Source: Diphasiastrum complanatum
Taxonomy: Eukaryota; Streptophyta; Lycopodiopsida; Lycopodiales; Lycopodiaceae
Length of the DNA: 64,000 bases
Assembly (NCBI GenBank): GCA_029204225.1
Contig: CM055094.1
Coordinates: 16,784,394-16,848,393 of the forward strand
Direction: 5' to 3'
Below the pieces are notes generated by a model. That model did no database searches. It worked only from the letters and a program-made list of their open reading frames with translations, and was not told the origin of the DNA. Below are positions 23,485-33,864 of the stretch, piece by piece; position 1 is the first letter of the stretch; the number at the start of each line of letters is the position of its first letter. The position numbers and the translations under genes are program-made.

Positions 23485-25454
23485 TACCGATTCTTCAAAG
23501 ATCAAGGTAATAGTTGAAATGCCCTTACCTGCAACAATAAGGAAGTCTATGTCTTCCTAGGTCACACTAATTATTATCGCATCTTTATAATCGATTATGC
23601 TGGCAAGGCACAATTCGTTTATTTAGTTGCGGTAGATCCTAGATGGACCGAGGAGCGTATCAAAGCCTTTGAGGAGTGAAAAACAGCCCTTACCGTGGCA
23701 CCCATACTCTGTTTTCCAGAATACACGAAAGAGTTTCATTTGCATACCGACGCCAGTAAGTATGCCATAAGAGGACTCCTAGCACAACCAGGCGAATATG
23801 GCAAGGATTTCCCGATACGTTTCTTGAGTAGGCAAATGGTGTCTGCTGAAGTTAACTATACAACAACAGAGAGAGAAGCATTGGCCATGGTCTGTGCTGT
23901 ACAACAACTAAGACATTATTTATTAGGCCAAACCTTTGCCTTCTATGCAGACCATCGAGCCTTGTTATATATTGTAAGTCCTGTAAAACGGGACGTATAG
24001 CTCGATGGCTGTTAATACTCGAGGAATTCAATTTTCGAGTAGTCACCATGAAAGGAACCCAACATTTTATGGCCGATTATCTTTCCAGACTTCCTAATGC
24101 TGAAAAGGCAGATGCACCAGTAAACAACGATCTTCTTGATGCATGTCTGTTTCAGATTGATGCCACACCCTTATGGGCTGACGAAATCACTCAGTTCCTA
24201 TAGGCTAACTCAAAGAGGATTTAAGTATGGTAGCAAAGAGATTTTTTTTGCTAAAAGCAGCACCCTTTCAACTCATAGTAGGACAATTCTACAAAAGAGG
24301 CGCTGACGATATCATATGTAGGTGTGTTTATGAATATGAGATACATCCTATCATATCTCAAGCTCATGAAGGCATTGGTGGCGGTCACTTCTCAGCTGAA
24401 GCGAATACTAAAATCATCCTTTGCGTGGGCTCATAATGGCCATCCCTCTTTAAGGATACCTATGCTATCATTGAAACATGTGATGTCTGCCAACGAGCCA
24501 AGAAAAATGCAAAAGACGACTTCACACCTTTGACACCCATTATAGAAGGCGAAGCCTTCCATAAGTGAGGTATCGACTTTGTTGGACCAATAAGCTCGGC
24601 AGCAAAAACACTCAAGCCCTTATATCCTAATTGCCACAAATTACGCCACTAAATGAGTTGAGGCACGTGCAACAAAGGACGCCACTACGAAGACCGTAGC
24701 ATGTTTTCTTTATGAAAACATTATTATGCATTTTGGTTGTCCAATAGAGCTTGTTAGTGATCACGACACACACTTCTTAAATGAAGTGATTGATAATCTC
24801 CTCCGCCATTATCTTGTTCACCGCAAAAGTACTCTGTACTATCCTTGATGTAAGGGCCAGGCAGAATCCACCAACAAGACAATTTGTAAGATCTTAACCA
24901 AGATAGTAAAAACAAGCCGATCAGATTGGTAAACCAAACTATTCTCTGCTATCTGGGCATACCGCACAACTCCCAAGAAGGCCACTGGATGGGTTACCCC
25001 ATTCCATCTCGTATATGGTCAAGAGGCAGTAATGCTTGTTGAATTCCTGGTACCATCCTTGAGAGTCATGCAAGCCTTCTCCACGGATCTCTATGAGAAA
25101 GCTACCATTGAACAACAAGTAAAAACTAGGCTCTTTACGTTAGCCCAATTATGTGAGACCCGACTTATATCGTATCATGAACAATTGGTTAACAAACATC
25201 GCCAAAAGGCCTGGCATGATCGTCACATGTGTTCTAAAGATTTACACTTAGGTGATCAGGTGCTTCTTTACACATCTAAGAAGCATCCAGGAAAACTGAA
25301 ATTTAGAAGTGAAGGACCTTATGTTATCAATAAAGTCTTCTCTAATGGAACAGTCCAACTGCAAACACTTGAGGGAGTACTCCCAGAAACTGTCGTCAAT
25401 GGCGGTCGTCTACGGAGGTACTACGAAGAGTTGTTTTTTGTTGATCCAATTTAA

Positions 25455-25856
25455 CTCCACCTTTATCATATATATGAATGTTACAATTTTTTTTTGTTTT
25501 GTTTTCTTTATTCTGCATGCCTATTTTTTATTCTTCTTGTTGTTATTATTTTTTTTCACTGCATCTATGTATTTTTATAGCATCTTTATTTTTCATACTC
25601 TTTTTCTCTCATCCATATTCATTTTCCGAGGGAGTTATAGGTCCACAACTCCTGCTCTACACCACAGGGATAAGATCTGTCATATTTTAGGTCTAGCTCA
25701 CTTCTGCACATATGATATCTGAACCTTTTCACTTATAGCACAAATCGGGTTACTGAGATATTTCATTACAATGAGAACTTCTATTTTGAGACACTATCAT
25801 ATTTCACTGCAGGAAGTTCTATCACAACATTATTGAGATGCACTACTCAAGAGTCC
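25455..25856. other. T-rich tail after Gypsy family A
   Basis: A T-rich tract to about 25620, then mixed sequence. Probably the 3' untranslated part of the Gypsy. No LTR ends were identified. Confidence 0.45.
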
Positions 25857-26156
25857 CTTGGTCACCATCTCAACCGCATCCATGGGTCATCATCTCGATC
25901 GCGCCAATTAGTCACCATCTCGATCGCGTCCCTTGGTCACTATCTCGACCGCGTCAGTTGGTCATCATCTCGACCACGCCCATTGGTCACCATCTCGATC
26001 GCATCCCTTGGTCACCATCTCGACCGCGTCAGTTGGTCATCATCTCGACCGCGCCACTTACTCAGCATCTTGACCAAGACATTCCGTCAGCACCTCAACC
26101 GAGCCCCTTCGTGACGATCTCAACCAAGTCCCCTGCTTTAAGTACTTGAACGAGCC
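25857..26156. repeat. 25-bp tandem repeat, block 1, ~12 units
   Basis: Units step at exactly 25 bp around the core GGTCACCATCTCGACCGCG, followed by TCCCTT or TCAGTT. The first eight are well conserved and the last four decay. Because 25 is not a multiple of three, all frames stay open, which explains the overlapping open frames here. Confidence 0.93.
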
Positions 26157-26738
26157 ATCACATCAAATCTTGACCGAAGCAAGACGACGACCACAATAAA
26201 TGCCATGAAAACAAAGGCATTCGTACCTCAACGACATGCAAATATTGGAGTTTTCTTGCAACTATTCGTTGGCGATCTTGTTACTTCCATGCTCATTTCT
26301 GGTGCTCTTTTTTTGCTTTCATCCATCCTTGCCAACACACTGCATCCATCAAGTTTCAGCCATCCTTGTTTGCACACAACATAGAGCGCCATCACCAACC
26401 ATTCCAACCCTAACATCGCTGGTAGTCGAACCATTTTTTGAAACTTCTCGCACACCTGAGGGGTAGTGTCGCGCGAGCACAAATCACGCTCTCGTTACAC
26501 TATTGAGAACATCATCATCAACATTCTCACGAACTCTTGATTTTTTCACTTCCTTCACCACCTACAACATTCTATTTCCACAGTCATCCATCATTTTGAT
26601 CTTTGCAACCTTCCCATACTCCACCGACATCTACACATCCATGTCTCTTTGAGCCAATCTACTTCACACTATCTACTCTCCAAATCCAACCTCACTCCAT
26701 CGATTTCTTTCTCAGTTCCATTTTGACCATGTTCCCTC
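26157..26738. other. Anonymous spacer between 25-bp repeat blocks
   Basis: C- and T-rich sequence with scattered CTCAACC- and ACATC-like words that may be decayed repeat units. No domain is recognised in the short open frames. Confidence 0.4.
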
Positions 26739-26938
26739 ACTCCTCAACCGACGTCTCTGTCACAATCTCGACCGACATCACCACTTCCATCTTGACTGAC
26801 GCCTCCAATTACCTTCTCAACCGCGTCCTCTCATCACCTTCTCAACCACGTCCTCCCATCATCATCTCGACCGCGTCCTTCCTTCATCATCTCGACCGTG
26901 TCCATCCTTCATTATCTCTCCAGCATGTCTTCCCACCA
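26739..26938. repeat. 25-bp tandem repeat, block 2, ~8 units
   Basis: The same 25-bp step and core (ATCTCGACCGCGTCC, TTCTCAACCACGTCC) as block 1, in the same orientation. Seven consecutive units from 26764 to 26938 fit a strict 25-bp ruler, with one partial unit before. Confidence 0.88.
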
Positions 26939-27600
26939 GTCCTTCAGATGATCCAGATGCAAATAAAATCGATATCCAGATGGGTAAGCTGGACATTGTA
27001 GAGATGACAACTTGGTACCAGCAGACAAGCACATTCCTGACTCAGATTGACTTCCAAATTTCTCTTCTATCTTGGTACCAAAGTCCATATATGCTGCACA
27101 TGACCTGTGTCTCTTACAACGCCACCACAAGGTTGTGCAATTTCATCATTCCTTTAGTAAAAAATTATGTATACAACGTCTTTATTTCTGGAGAAGACCT
27201 TCAACTTCGGCTTCCCTCGGGGACCAAATGCAGTTACCAAAACATTACAAAAGATCGAAACAACAGCATCAATCCCTCTGTTGAAAAGTGGAAGACAAAG
27301 GATGGGTATCGTTACGATGCCATCAACGATCTGGCTCTGGTTGCTTCTTGTGCTTACTTGACCAAATACACCCAGCGTTACAAGTCCAAGATCATGCGGA
27401 TCCCAATGTCCATGTTTCACAAGTTGGCAGATTCATGACTGCACAGCCAAAATTTCTATGATCGGCCCAGTTTGCTTCGAATTGCCTCCATGAGTGCATC
27501 AAGAACAAGCAAGTGTCCACTTGCTAGAATATCTCATGACAGATCTCACGATCCAGCAAGTACTCAATGGACCTAAACTCCGGGAGATGTTGCAGGTGGC
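26939..27600 (+). other. Unrecognised, partly coding-looking stretch
   Basis: An open frame of 152 codons (26980-27438, plus) follows the repeat block. I see no known motif, signal peptide or zinc ligand set in it. It may be part of an old retroelement or simply chance openness. It ends at the LTR border at 27601. Confidence 0.25.
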
Positions 27601-28515
27601 TGTAGGAAAAATAGTAATTATTCTTCCACAGAGAATACGATGAAAGTTTGAATAAATCAAACTAATATCAGTGTCTTCAATCGGGACTAATAGAGCAGTA
27701 TTTACTTGGATTGAATATGTGTGCAGAAATAATATGCGGAAGTAAGAAACGACTTAAGACAATTTAAACAATAAGAAACTATTGATCAAAAATGAATTTT
27801 TATAACTCTGAATCTAATTCATCAATATACATCTCTTGTTGTCTTATCTCACTGTTGTGTCTCTAATTGAGTTGGTTATAATGAGTAGTGCACATGTATT
27901 TATATTGCTACAGGACAGGACTTTTGGCCTTTCAATGCTGTAACAGTAGATATCTAACCATTTACGACAATTGATATTCACATAGACGCTCTATTTTCAG
28001 GGCCAAATAAATTCTATTCATGAATTATTCATGATAGTCCATCTCTTCGTCTCAGCTTTGTGTTTCGTGAATTGTTCGCGATACTTGTCTCTTTGTGACA
28101 TTTTCGTCTTTTGCAAATTGTTCGCGACAAATGACAACTTTGAGCTTGAAGAAGAAATCTAGAATATTTTGCGAACAATTTCGTGACAGGTGAGCTTGAA
28201 GAACAGTCCAGAAGATTTTGCGAATTGTTCGCGACAATTTTGCGACATCTAAAGTCTGAACAGAATATTCCACGACAAGATTTTGTTCGCAAATCTTTCG
28301 AGCTTCAACAAGAAAGCCACGAGCTTCTACAAAAATTTGTTTCACGAATCTTGCGAGTTGACTTCAAGATAAATTTCACAAATCCTTCGTGAATCTTTTG
28401 AGTTGGTCACGAATAGAAATGTTTCGAGTTCATGTTCGTTTCTTTCTCATCCTTTGTCAAGTAAACTGCGCACTTTGTTAGTAGAATCAAGATCTGTCTG
28501 ATCAATCATTCTACA
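27601..28515 (-). repeat. 3' LTR (left) of old minus-strand Copia, 915 bp
   Basis: TGTAGGAAAA at the left and CATTCTACA at the right. Contains a minus-strand TATA box (TATTTATA at 27898-27905) and several GCGAA-N3-TTCGC-like dyads at about 28067-28232, one perfect at 28220-28232. Confidence 0.9.
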
Positions 28516-28526
28516 GCTCCCTCTCA
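28516..28526 (-). promoter_or_regulatory. Polypurine tract
   Basis: GCTCCCTCTCA on the plus strand is a purine-rich TGAGAGGGAGC on the minus strand, adjoining the LTR. Confidence 0.75.
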
Positions 28527-28835
28527 AAGTGGTAGTTGGATTAACCCCAATCTTCTTCGCTGCTTCTCGAACAAAGCTTTACTGAGTGGCTTTGTAAAGA
28601 TATCAGCTATCATTTCCTCTGTGAATATGAAGACTGTCTTCAGTATCTTTTTCTTGACTAAGTCCCGAATCGAATGATATTTGATAGCTATGTGCTTTGT
28701 TTTTGAGTGAAATACATGATCTTTTGTAAGATAGATTGCTGAAGTGTTATCCATTAACAAGACATAAGGTTCAGAAATAGATTCATCAAATCCTTCCAAC
28801 ATTTGTTTGATCCATATCAGCTTGTTTCGCGTCGC

Positions 28836-29290
28836 ATTTAATCAACTCAAAGAAGCCCTTACCAATGCACCCATCCTCCGGGCTCCTGATTATTCTAAAG
28901 AATTCCATGTGCATACCAATGCATCCAAGTATGCCATTGGAGCAGTGCTCACCCAACCGAGAGAATTCAAAAAGGACTACCCAATCTGTTTTCTTAGTCG
29001 ACAATTGATACCTATTGAAGTCAATTATACCACTACCAAACGTGAAGCCTTGGCAATGGTACATGGGGTTCAAAAGTTTTGCCATTATCTTCTAAGAAAA
29101 GTTTTTGCGTTCTTCACTGATCATCAAACACTGTTGTATCTCATCAACAAGACCTGCACCACAGGCCGTATTACTAGATGGATCCTATTACTGTGAGAAT
29201 TTGAGTTTAGGATTGTGGTTCGTAAGGGAGTTCAACATTTTCTAGTAGACCATCTATCCTGAATCCCTAACCTTCCTACCCCTGATCAAG
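28836..29290 (+). mobile_element. Ty3/Gypsy RNase H fragment
   Basis: Plus-strand RNase H domain: FNQLKEALTNAPILRAPDYS, VNYTTTKREALAM, LLRKVFAFFTDHQTLLYL, ending HFLVDHLS. A fourth Gypsy lineage, distinct from families A and B. It abuts the old Copia RNase H at about 28835. Broken. Confidence 0.85.
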
Positions 29291-29298
29291 GCGTCACG

Positions 29299-30012
29299 AT
29301 GATTTACCAGATGCAATCCTTTTCCAAGTTGACTCTACATATCGTTGCCACAAGGGCCAGCACTAAAAAGGCCGAATACAAGCATCATCAAGCTGGTGAT
29401 GAAACATGCAACACCAACAGCCTCCCAACACATCCAGCAGCAGAAGGATCTTTGGCAGTGCAAGAAATGGACGCATCCAAGGCCAAGCTACCTGAAACAT
29501 GCCAACAATGGACAAGAGCTAAGCTAATGGCAAAGAGACGATCTCCGAATGCCACAGGGTCAGACGAGCCCGAATCTGAGGGAGAGCCCCTCCAGAGGAA
29601 ACCAAGAGCATCGAGCCAAGCCACTCCATCACATTTGGCATCGTCCAGCTCGACAGACGACAGCTCGACCTCCGATACGGCATCACAGCAACACTCCTCA
29701 CCCATACACATCATAGACGGGGGTGATGGAGTAGCAACCTCTACGGCAGTAGACACGAGCACAGATACCACAGCGGTGCAACCTGATGAAGTCACCACTC
29801 CCCCCATATTGATTACAACACCGATGTTGCCAAGCTCACCAAAGGCACAATGTTTGGGGGGGAGAGAGAGGAATACCATTTTCCAAGACACGGGAGCGGC
29901 CCACAAACCACAAGCCCAGCAAGTCCACATTCTCATGGACACTTCACTGTATTTTGATGTTGCAGACCTGATGGAAATAAGTGATGATGAAGCAGAAAAA
30001 GCGGGTCAGTAA
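29299..30012 (+). CDS. Open frame, 237 codons, Ser/Thr/Pro-rich, unrecognised
   Basis: The frame is low-complexity in its middle (many S, T, A, P, D; SSSSTDDSSTSDTASQQHSS) and acidic near the end (MEISDDEAEKAG). No catalytic motif or zinc knuckle is visible. It follows Gypsy RNase H on the same strand, and the next 700 bp looks like coiled-coil coding sequence, so it may belong to an extra frame or a gag-like region of a Gypsy element. The composition bias also keeps the opposite strand open, so openness is weak evidence of function. Confidence 0.35.
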   Translation: MIYQMQSFSKLTLHIVATRASTKKAEYKHHQAGDETCNTNSLPTHPAAEGSLAVQEMDASKAKLPETCQQWTRAKLMAKRRSPNATGSDEPESEGEPLQRKPRASSQATPSHLASSSSTDDSSTSDTASQQHSSPIHIIDGGDGVATSTAVDTSTDTTAVQPDEVTTPPILITTPMLPSSPKAQCLGGRERNTIFQDTGAAHKPQAQQVHILMDTSLYFDVADLMEISDDEAEKAGQ

Positions 30013-30790
30013 AGAGGACGTCTGACCCCTCCACTAACCACCACCACCACCACCGATGTTTCTATGGACATTATCTCTCCACTCCCTCCACTGCCACCCT
30101 CATTCCCTCCACAACGTCTATTCTTTGGACTAACATCACCAACTCATACCCTTGATCAGTACCCAACCATTACCAACCCTGAAAAGCTCTCTGAAGCAAC
30201 TAAACGCTCAATGATCAGCCTATCTGAAACAAGCTATCATATGCATTGGTAGGTAAGCCAATACCAAGTGCTTGAAAATAAGATCTAGTACCAGAACCAA
30301 GAGATCGCACATCAGCAAAAGTTGGCCACAAAAAGAGATGAAAGAAATAAGATCTGTGATGGCCGGGCAGAAGATAAAATTGGAAGAGGTCCAGCAACAA
30401 CTGAAGCACCAGAGGGCCCAGATCGACCAAGCATGAGATAGATCATCGTGTGCAATGATAGTTGATGCCTCACTAATTAAGCCTGAGGATATATAGTTCC
30501 AGGCCCACAGGCCACAGCCATCCGGATGGAAAAGTACGTGCAGCTAATTCAAGAACGAGAAGCCGAGAAAAAGTTTGAAAATGTCATGGCGAAACAGGAA
30601 AAGATCATCCTTGAGTCCCAGAAGCAGCTCGAAGAAATGACTAAGTCCTGCAGCAAGTATTGGACAAGGTGAATCAACTGTGGGAGACAGCGTGCAAGGC
30701 CCAAGCAGGTATTTCTATGAAGAAACCACGTGACGATGATGGAGATGATGGAGCTGATAATAAGAATGAGCAAACCCAGCCAGTATAGTT
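30013..30790 (+). other. Probable continuation of Gypsy-related sequence, coiled-coil-like
   Basis: Plus-strand words such as LEEVQQQLKHQRAQID and ESQKQLEEMTKS suggest heptad-rich protein remnants. Broken. No known domain. Confidence 0.35.
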
Positions 30791-31700
30791 CGGGATCGGG
30801 TGGCTAGAGAACCCAAGCTGTTTTCAGAGTTTTTCCCCTTCCACCTCCTATTTTTAATTTCCATTCTTATTCTTCATTTAATTTTTTTGAAACATTTGTT
30901 CCTACTTACCCTGTTTCTTCACCCTCCTCCTTTCCACCACCTCCTAGCAAATTATTGGGCCCATTTAAAGGTCTAACTGATACGTACAAAGCCCGACGGG
31001 ACGAGTTTCTACAATAGTTTAGTTTTCTCGGTGCGACGTACAATTTGTTAAACCCGTCTCCTCCTAAACCTGTCGCTCCTGCGGCTCTCTCTCCTTACCA
31101 CTCCATCTTTGACCTTCTAGAAACTAACACCGATATTGGTGGCAAAGATGACTCCTTGGCTGATCCGCCAAAAACACGCAAAAATATGAGTTTGCAGTGT
31201 TATGTATCATTCTAAATTTATTTTCTTTACTCGTTTACAGGATGCTATTGAAATAGATGCCTTTGGTATGAGACATGGAGGCGTCCGAGGTGTATCAGCC
31301 GAGAGAAATGATCTGTCTCTATATCATTATTTGAAAAACTTTCAAAATAATGAGATTTTTATATATCATTCATCTTTTAATCCATATGCAACCATTGTCA
31401 TTATGGGCATCAAATCATTATCAGTTTGTTTAGGAGGCCATAAGTACGCAAGAGGAACATATAAAATAATTTTTATAAAAAGAGATTTGGCTATCAAAAT
31501 ATTGGGTTATACTCCCAATGAGACTAACAAAAGATCATCTGCAATGGCCCTTTATTCGGGTTACATTGATATGAGCAAAAAGAAAGATTTAAAATTTTTG
31601 GATCCATATGAAACGAGATTATTCCTTCATGACAATACCATCCATCTGATTTTGAAGAGGATGATGATGATAGTTAAATAATTTTAGATTTTTGATATAT
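30791..31700 (+). pseudogene. Unrecognised gene remnant, plus strand
   Basis: 30900-31180 reads as proline-rich coding-like sequence (SPPKPVAPAALSPYHSIFDL). A good acceptor-like TTTACTCGTTTACAG precedes 31243, after which an open frame (to 31681, 159 codons from 31202) reads DAIEIDAFGMRHGG and YETRLFLHDNTI. The overlapping frame ends in a run of acidic codons at about 31650-31676. The intron-like junction and acidic tail look like a decayed eukaryotic gene, perhaps captured by a transposon. I do not recognise the family. Confidence 0.35.
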
Positions 31701-31738
31701 CACAAGGATCTCTCTTTTGTTATGAATTTGAATGCCTT

Positions 31739-32960
31739 TCAAAAAATCGTAATACTTGGCGAGTTTTTAGCTTGATATCTAAATTGTGCTCTTTTATAAA
31801 ACCACTGAAAAAGTTGAACTAAATATTTATTTCTTGAATTGTGTCCTCCATGATTTGTTGCTCTATAATATGCTCCCTTGCTTGCCAATGAGATTTTTCC
31901 ATGCCTTGTGATGACTAGATAGTTAAGCTCCCATATTCCTTTGCAAAATAAGTTGCATGATGAAGAAGGACGTGCTGCAAACAATAGTTTTGATTCGTTA
32001 CATCAGTAGAAAAAAATATAATCCTGAATGAAAAAACCAGATAATGATATAGATTAGCACCATGTAATGAGTAACGTTGTCTTTTCCCCAACAATCATGT
32101 ATAGATTTTACAAATGTGATGCAATGATTTTGCAAAGTTCTCATATTTTCTGATGATAGATTTTCTTTCCTGATAGCACCTATGAGTTTGTCTAAGTTGG
32201 TCCACACTTGTCCCTTTTCCACTCGATTACTTCCTTCCAATGTTCGTGTGGCTTGAACAATTTCTCTCCAAATTTCGTATCTGACACTTGATTCTTTGCA
32301 TGTGTGATTGGATAAGAATCTTCTTGCTTTAGCACTTCCAATTGATGGCTTATAAGGAACGTTTCTTTTTTTCCCGGAGAGTCTATCACTTTTTTCAATC
32401 ATGACATTTCCTTTATGTAGTCCTACATTTGATAGAATTGTTTCCAACCTCCTAATTGCTAAGCTTTAGCCACATACTCCAGTTTATGATTCCATGCTAG
32501 TAGAATATGCAGGTAAATAAGTTTTTCAATAATACGAACCTCAACATGCAATGTGCATATGTGAACATTTTTTAAGGGAATTGGCAGAATACTTCTCATA
32601 TTTGGATCTTCAGCTTCTCGTGTTGGGCCAGTGTTTGTTGATCGTCCCAAATTCATATTGTAGCAATCCTTCATGCAATAAAGACATGGCTGTTTGATGT
32701 TGCCCCATGAGAGACATTATACATACATTTTAATGTTTTCAAATCCTCTATAAGGTGCCATTGAATTTGAAAACTTCCATGGTTTTCGATTGTAAATTTC
32801 TCACCCTCCAAATGTCTCTTTATAATCTTGCCATAATTTGTTCTTGAAAATATCCATGAAAGTATTTTATGATCCTCTTTCAAGACCTGTAGAGAAGCAA
32901 GTAATGCATGACATGTCAATAAAATCTGGCAAGATATGAATTGTTAATAACGATATTCTA
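31739..32960 (-). pseudogene. Unrecognised gene remnant, minus strand
   Basis: Several minus-strand open stretches (32671-32919, 32459-32674, 31998-32447, 31739-31984) follow one another in order with protein-like composition. Short motifs stand out: CLYCMKDC near 32645-32670, THYM near 32060, and RATNHGG/NSRNKYLVQLFQWFYKR near 31800-31880. The Cys pairs and the His/Trp-rich end resemble uncharacterised transposon-type proteins, but I cannot name the family. It converges with the plus-strand remnant ending at 31681. Confidence 0.4.
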
Positions 32961-33142
32961 AATGAAAATCGACATGTATACTTGGAATGCCGCCAACCAC
33001 CATATGTGATTTTCCAATTGAACACTAAACGTTCGGTCATCTGTATCTGAAATTTTGTTCATCAAAGTGACACTCATTCATTCCAACTTTTGACCCTTGA
33101 TGATTTCAGATTCATCCAATTTTATTACAATAATGATCTTTT

Positions 33143-33157
33143 CATTTACTTGATGTT
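33143..33157. repeat. Target-site duplication of SINE, left
   Basis: CATTTACTTGATGTT, 15 bp, identical to 33244-33258. Confidence 0.93.
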
Positions 33158-33243
33158 AGGCCAAAGAGGTTGGCCTAGCTGGTTAGCTTGGCATCTAAAG
33201 TTTCTTTGGTCCCAAGTTCGAGCCTCCTTTGGAAACCAAGAAG
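33158..33243 (+). mobile_element. Very short tRNA-derived SINE, 86 bp
   Basis: Flanked by a perfect 15-bp duplication, the mark of LINE-driven insertion. Internal RNA polymerase III promoter boxes are visible: box A TGGCCTAGCTGG at 33171-33182 and box B GTTCGAGCC at 33216-33224, 33 bp apart. The end (AACCAAGAAG) is only mildly A-rich. It lacks the longer body of the relative at 44976-45284 and does not fold as a convincing tRNA. Confidence 0.85.
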
Positions 33244-33258
33244 CATTTACTTGATGTT
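33244..33258. repeat. Target-site duplication of SINE, right
   Basis: CATTTACTTGATGTT, identical to 33143-33157. Confidence 0.93.
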
Positions 33259-33259
33259 C

Positions 33260-33864
33260 GTCTAGTTTATAGAATCGAATAATGTATTTTAGAACATTTT
33301 CAATATCAAGAAAAATATTATTGCAATCGTTGTAATTAAAGTTCTTTTTTGAATTTTTCAAGTTCTTCTGTATTTTTTCGAGGATTTTTGAGGCTATTTG
33401 TTAACCATTTTCAAGAATTTTTCAGTTTTCTAAATTTTTCGAGTTTTTTTCCCAATGAGTTTTTTGACTTTTTCTAGATTTTTCCCAATGAGTTTTTTGA
33501 CTTTTTCTAGATTTTTTCGAGGATTTTTCGAGTTTTTTCCCATGAGTTTTTTGAGAATTTTCATGGATTTTCGAGCTTTGTTCAAGTTCTTGCGACTTTT
33601 CTTTGAGTTTTTTCACGTTTTCTTCTTGTTTCGACTTGTTTCCAATCAGTTTTTCGTGGATTTTTGAGTTAATCTAAAAAAAAATTTGACAATTTTCGTG
33701 CATTTTTGAGTTTGATTCTGAATGTTTTTCGAGTTTCAATTTTCAAAAAATTTTGGGTTCATGTTTTCTAGGTTTTTATTTCGTATTTTAGGGTTTTGGG
33801 TTTTTCGCGTTTTTCATTATTTTCGGGATTTGATCTTCGAGGATTTTCGTTTTTGATAATCCTT
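33260..33864. repeat. T-rich tract with TTTTTCGAG words and a 33-bp tandem pair
   Basis: Dominated by TTTTTCGAG, TTTTTGAG and similar words. CCCAATGAGTTTTTTGACTT plus the following 13 bases occurs twice in direct succession (33451 and 33484, period 33). Similar T-rich tracts follow Gypsy copies at 10771 and 25455. No credible coding. Confidence 0.75.

Larger units (their letters stand above)
13413..25454 (+). mobile_element. Ty3/Gypsy family A element, split by a nested Copia
   Basis: A plus-strand Gypsy fossil read in two parts, 13413-17049 and 23480-25454. Order: gag about 13430-14120 (PKYDDNLDPQRFLQVFE), CCHC knuckles about 14240-14380, protease region about 14930-15310, spacer 15330-16170, RT 16180-17049 continuing 23485-23660, RNase H about 23690-24000, HHCC 24330-24510, integrase 24560-25060 and C-terminal part to 25454. 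Broken, with many interruptions beside the Copia insertion. No LTR was recognised on either side. Domain order RT-RNase H-integrase establishes Ty3/Gypsy. Confidence 0.9.

Noticed and set aside
25833-26149. Two overlapping 93-103 codon frames
   Set aside because: A 25-bp repeat without stops leaves all frames open. No domain or start context.
25857-26156. Array resembling a CRISPR
   Set aside because: Units are directly adjacent with no spacers, decay gradually, and lie in plant nuclear retroelement DNA. It is a tandem repeat.
29388-29942. 184-codon minus-strand frame
   Set aside because: Shadow of the Ser/Thr-rich plus-strand frame. Biased composition keeps both strands open.
33158-33243. 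Functional tRNA gene
   Set aside because: The promoter boxes are there, but no proper acceptor stem or cloverleaf, and the 15-bp duplication marks it as retroposed.
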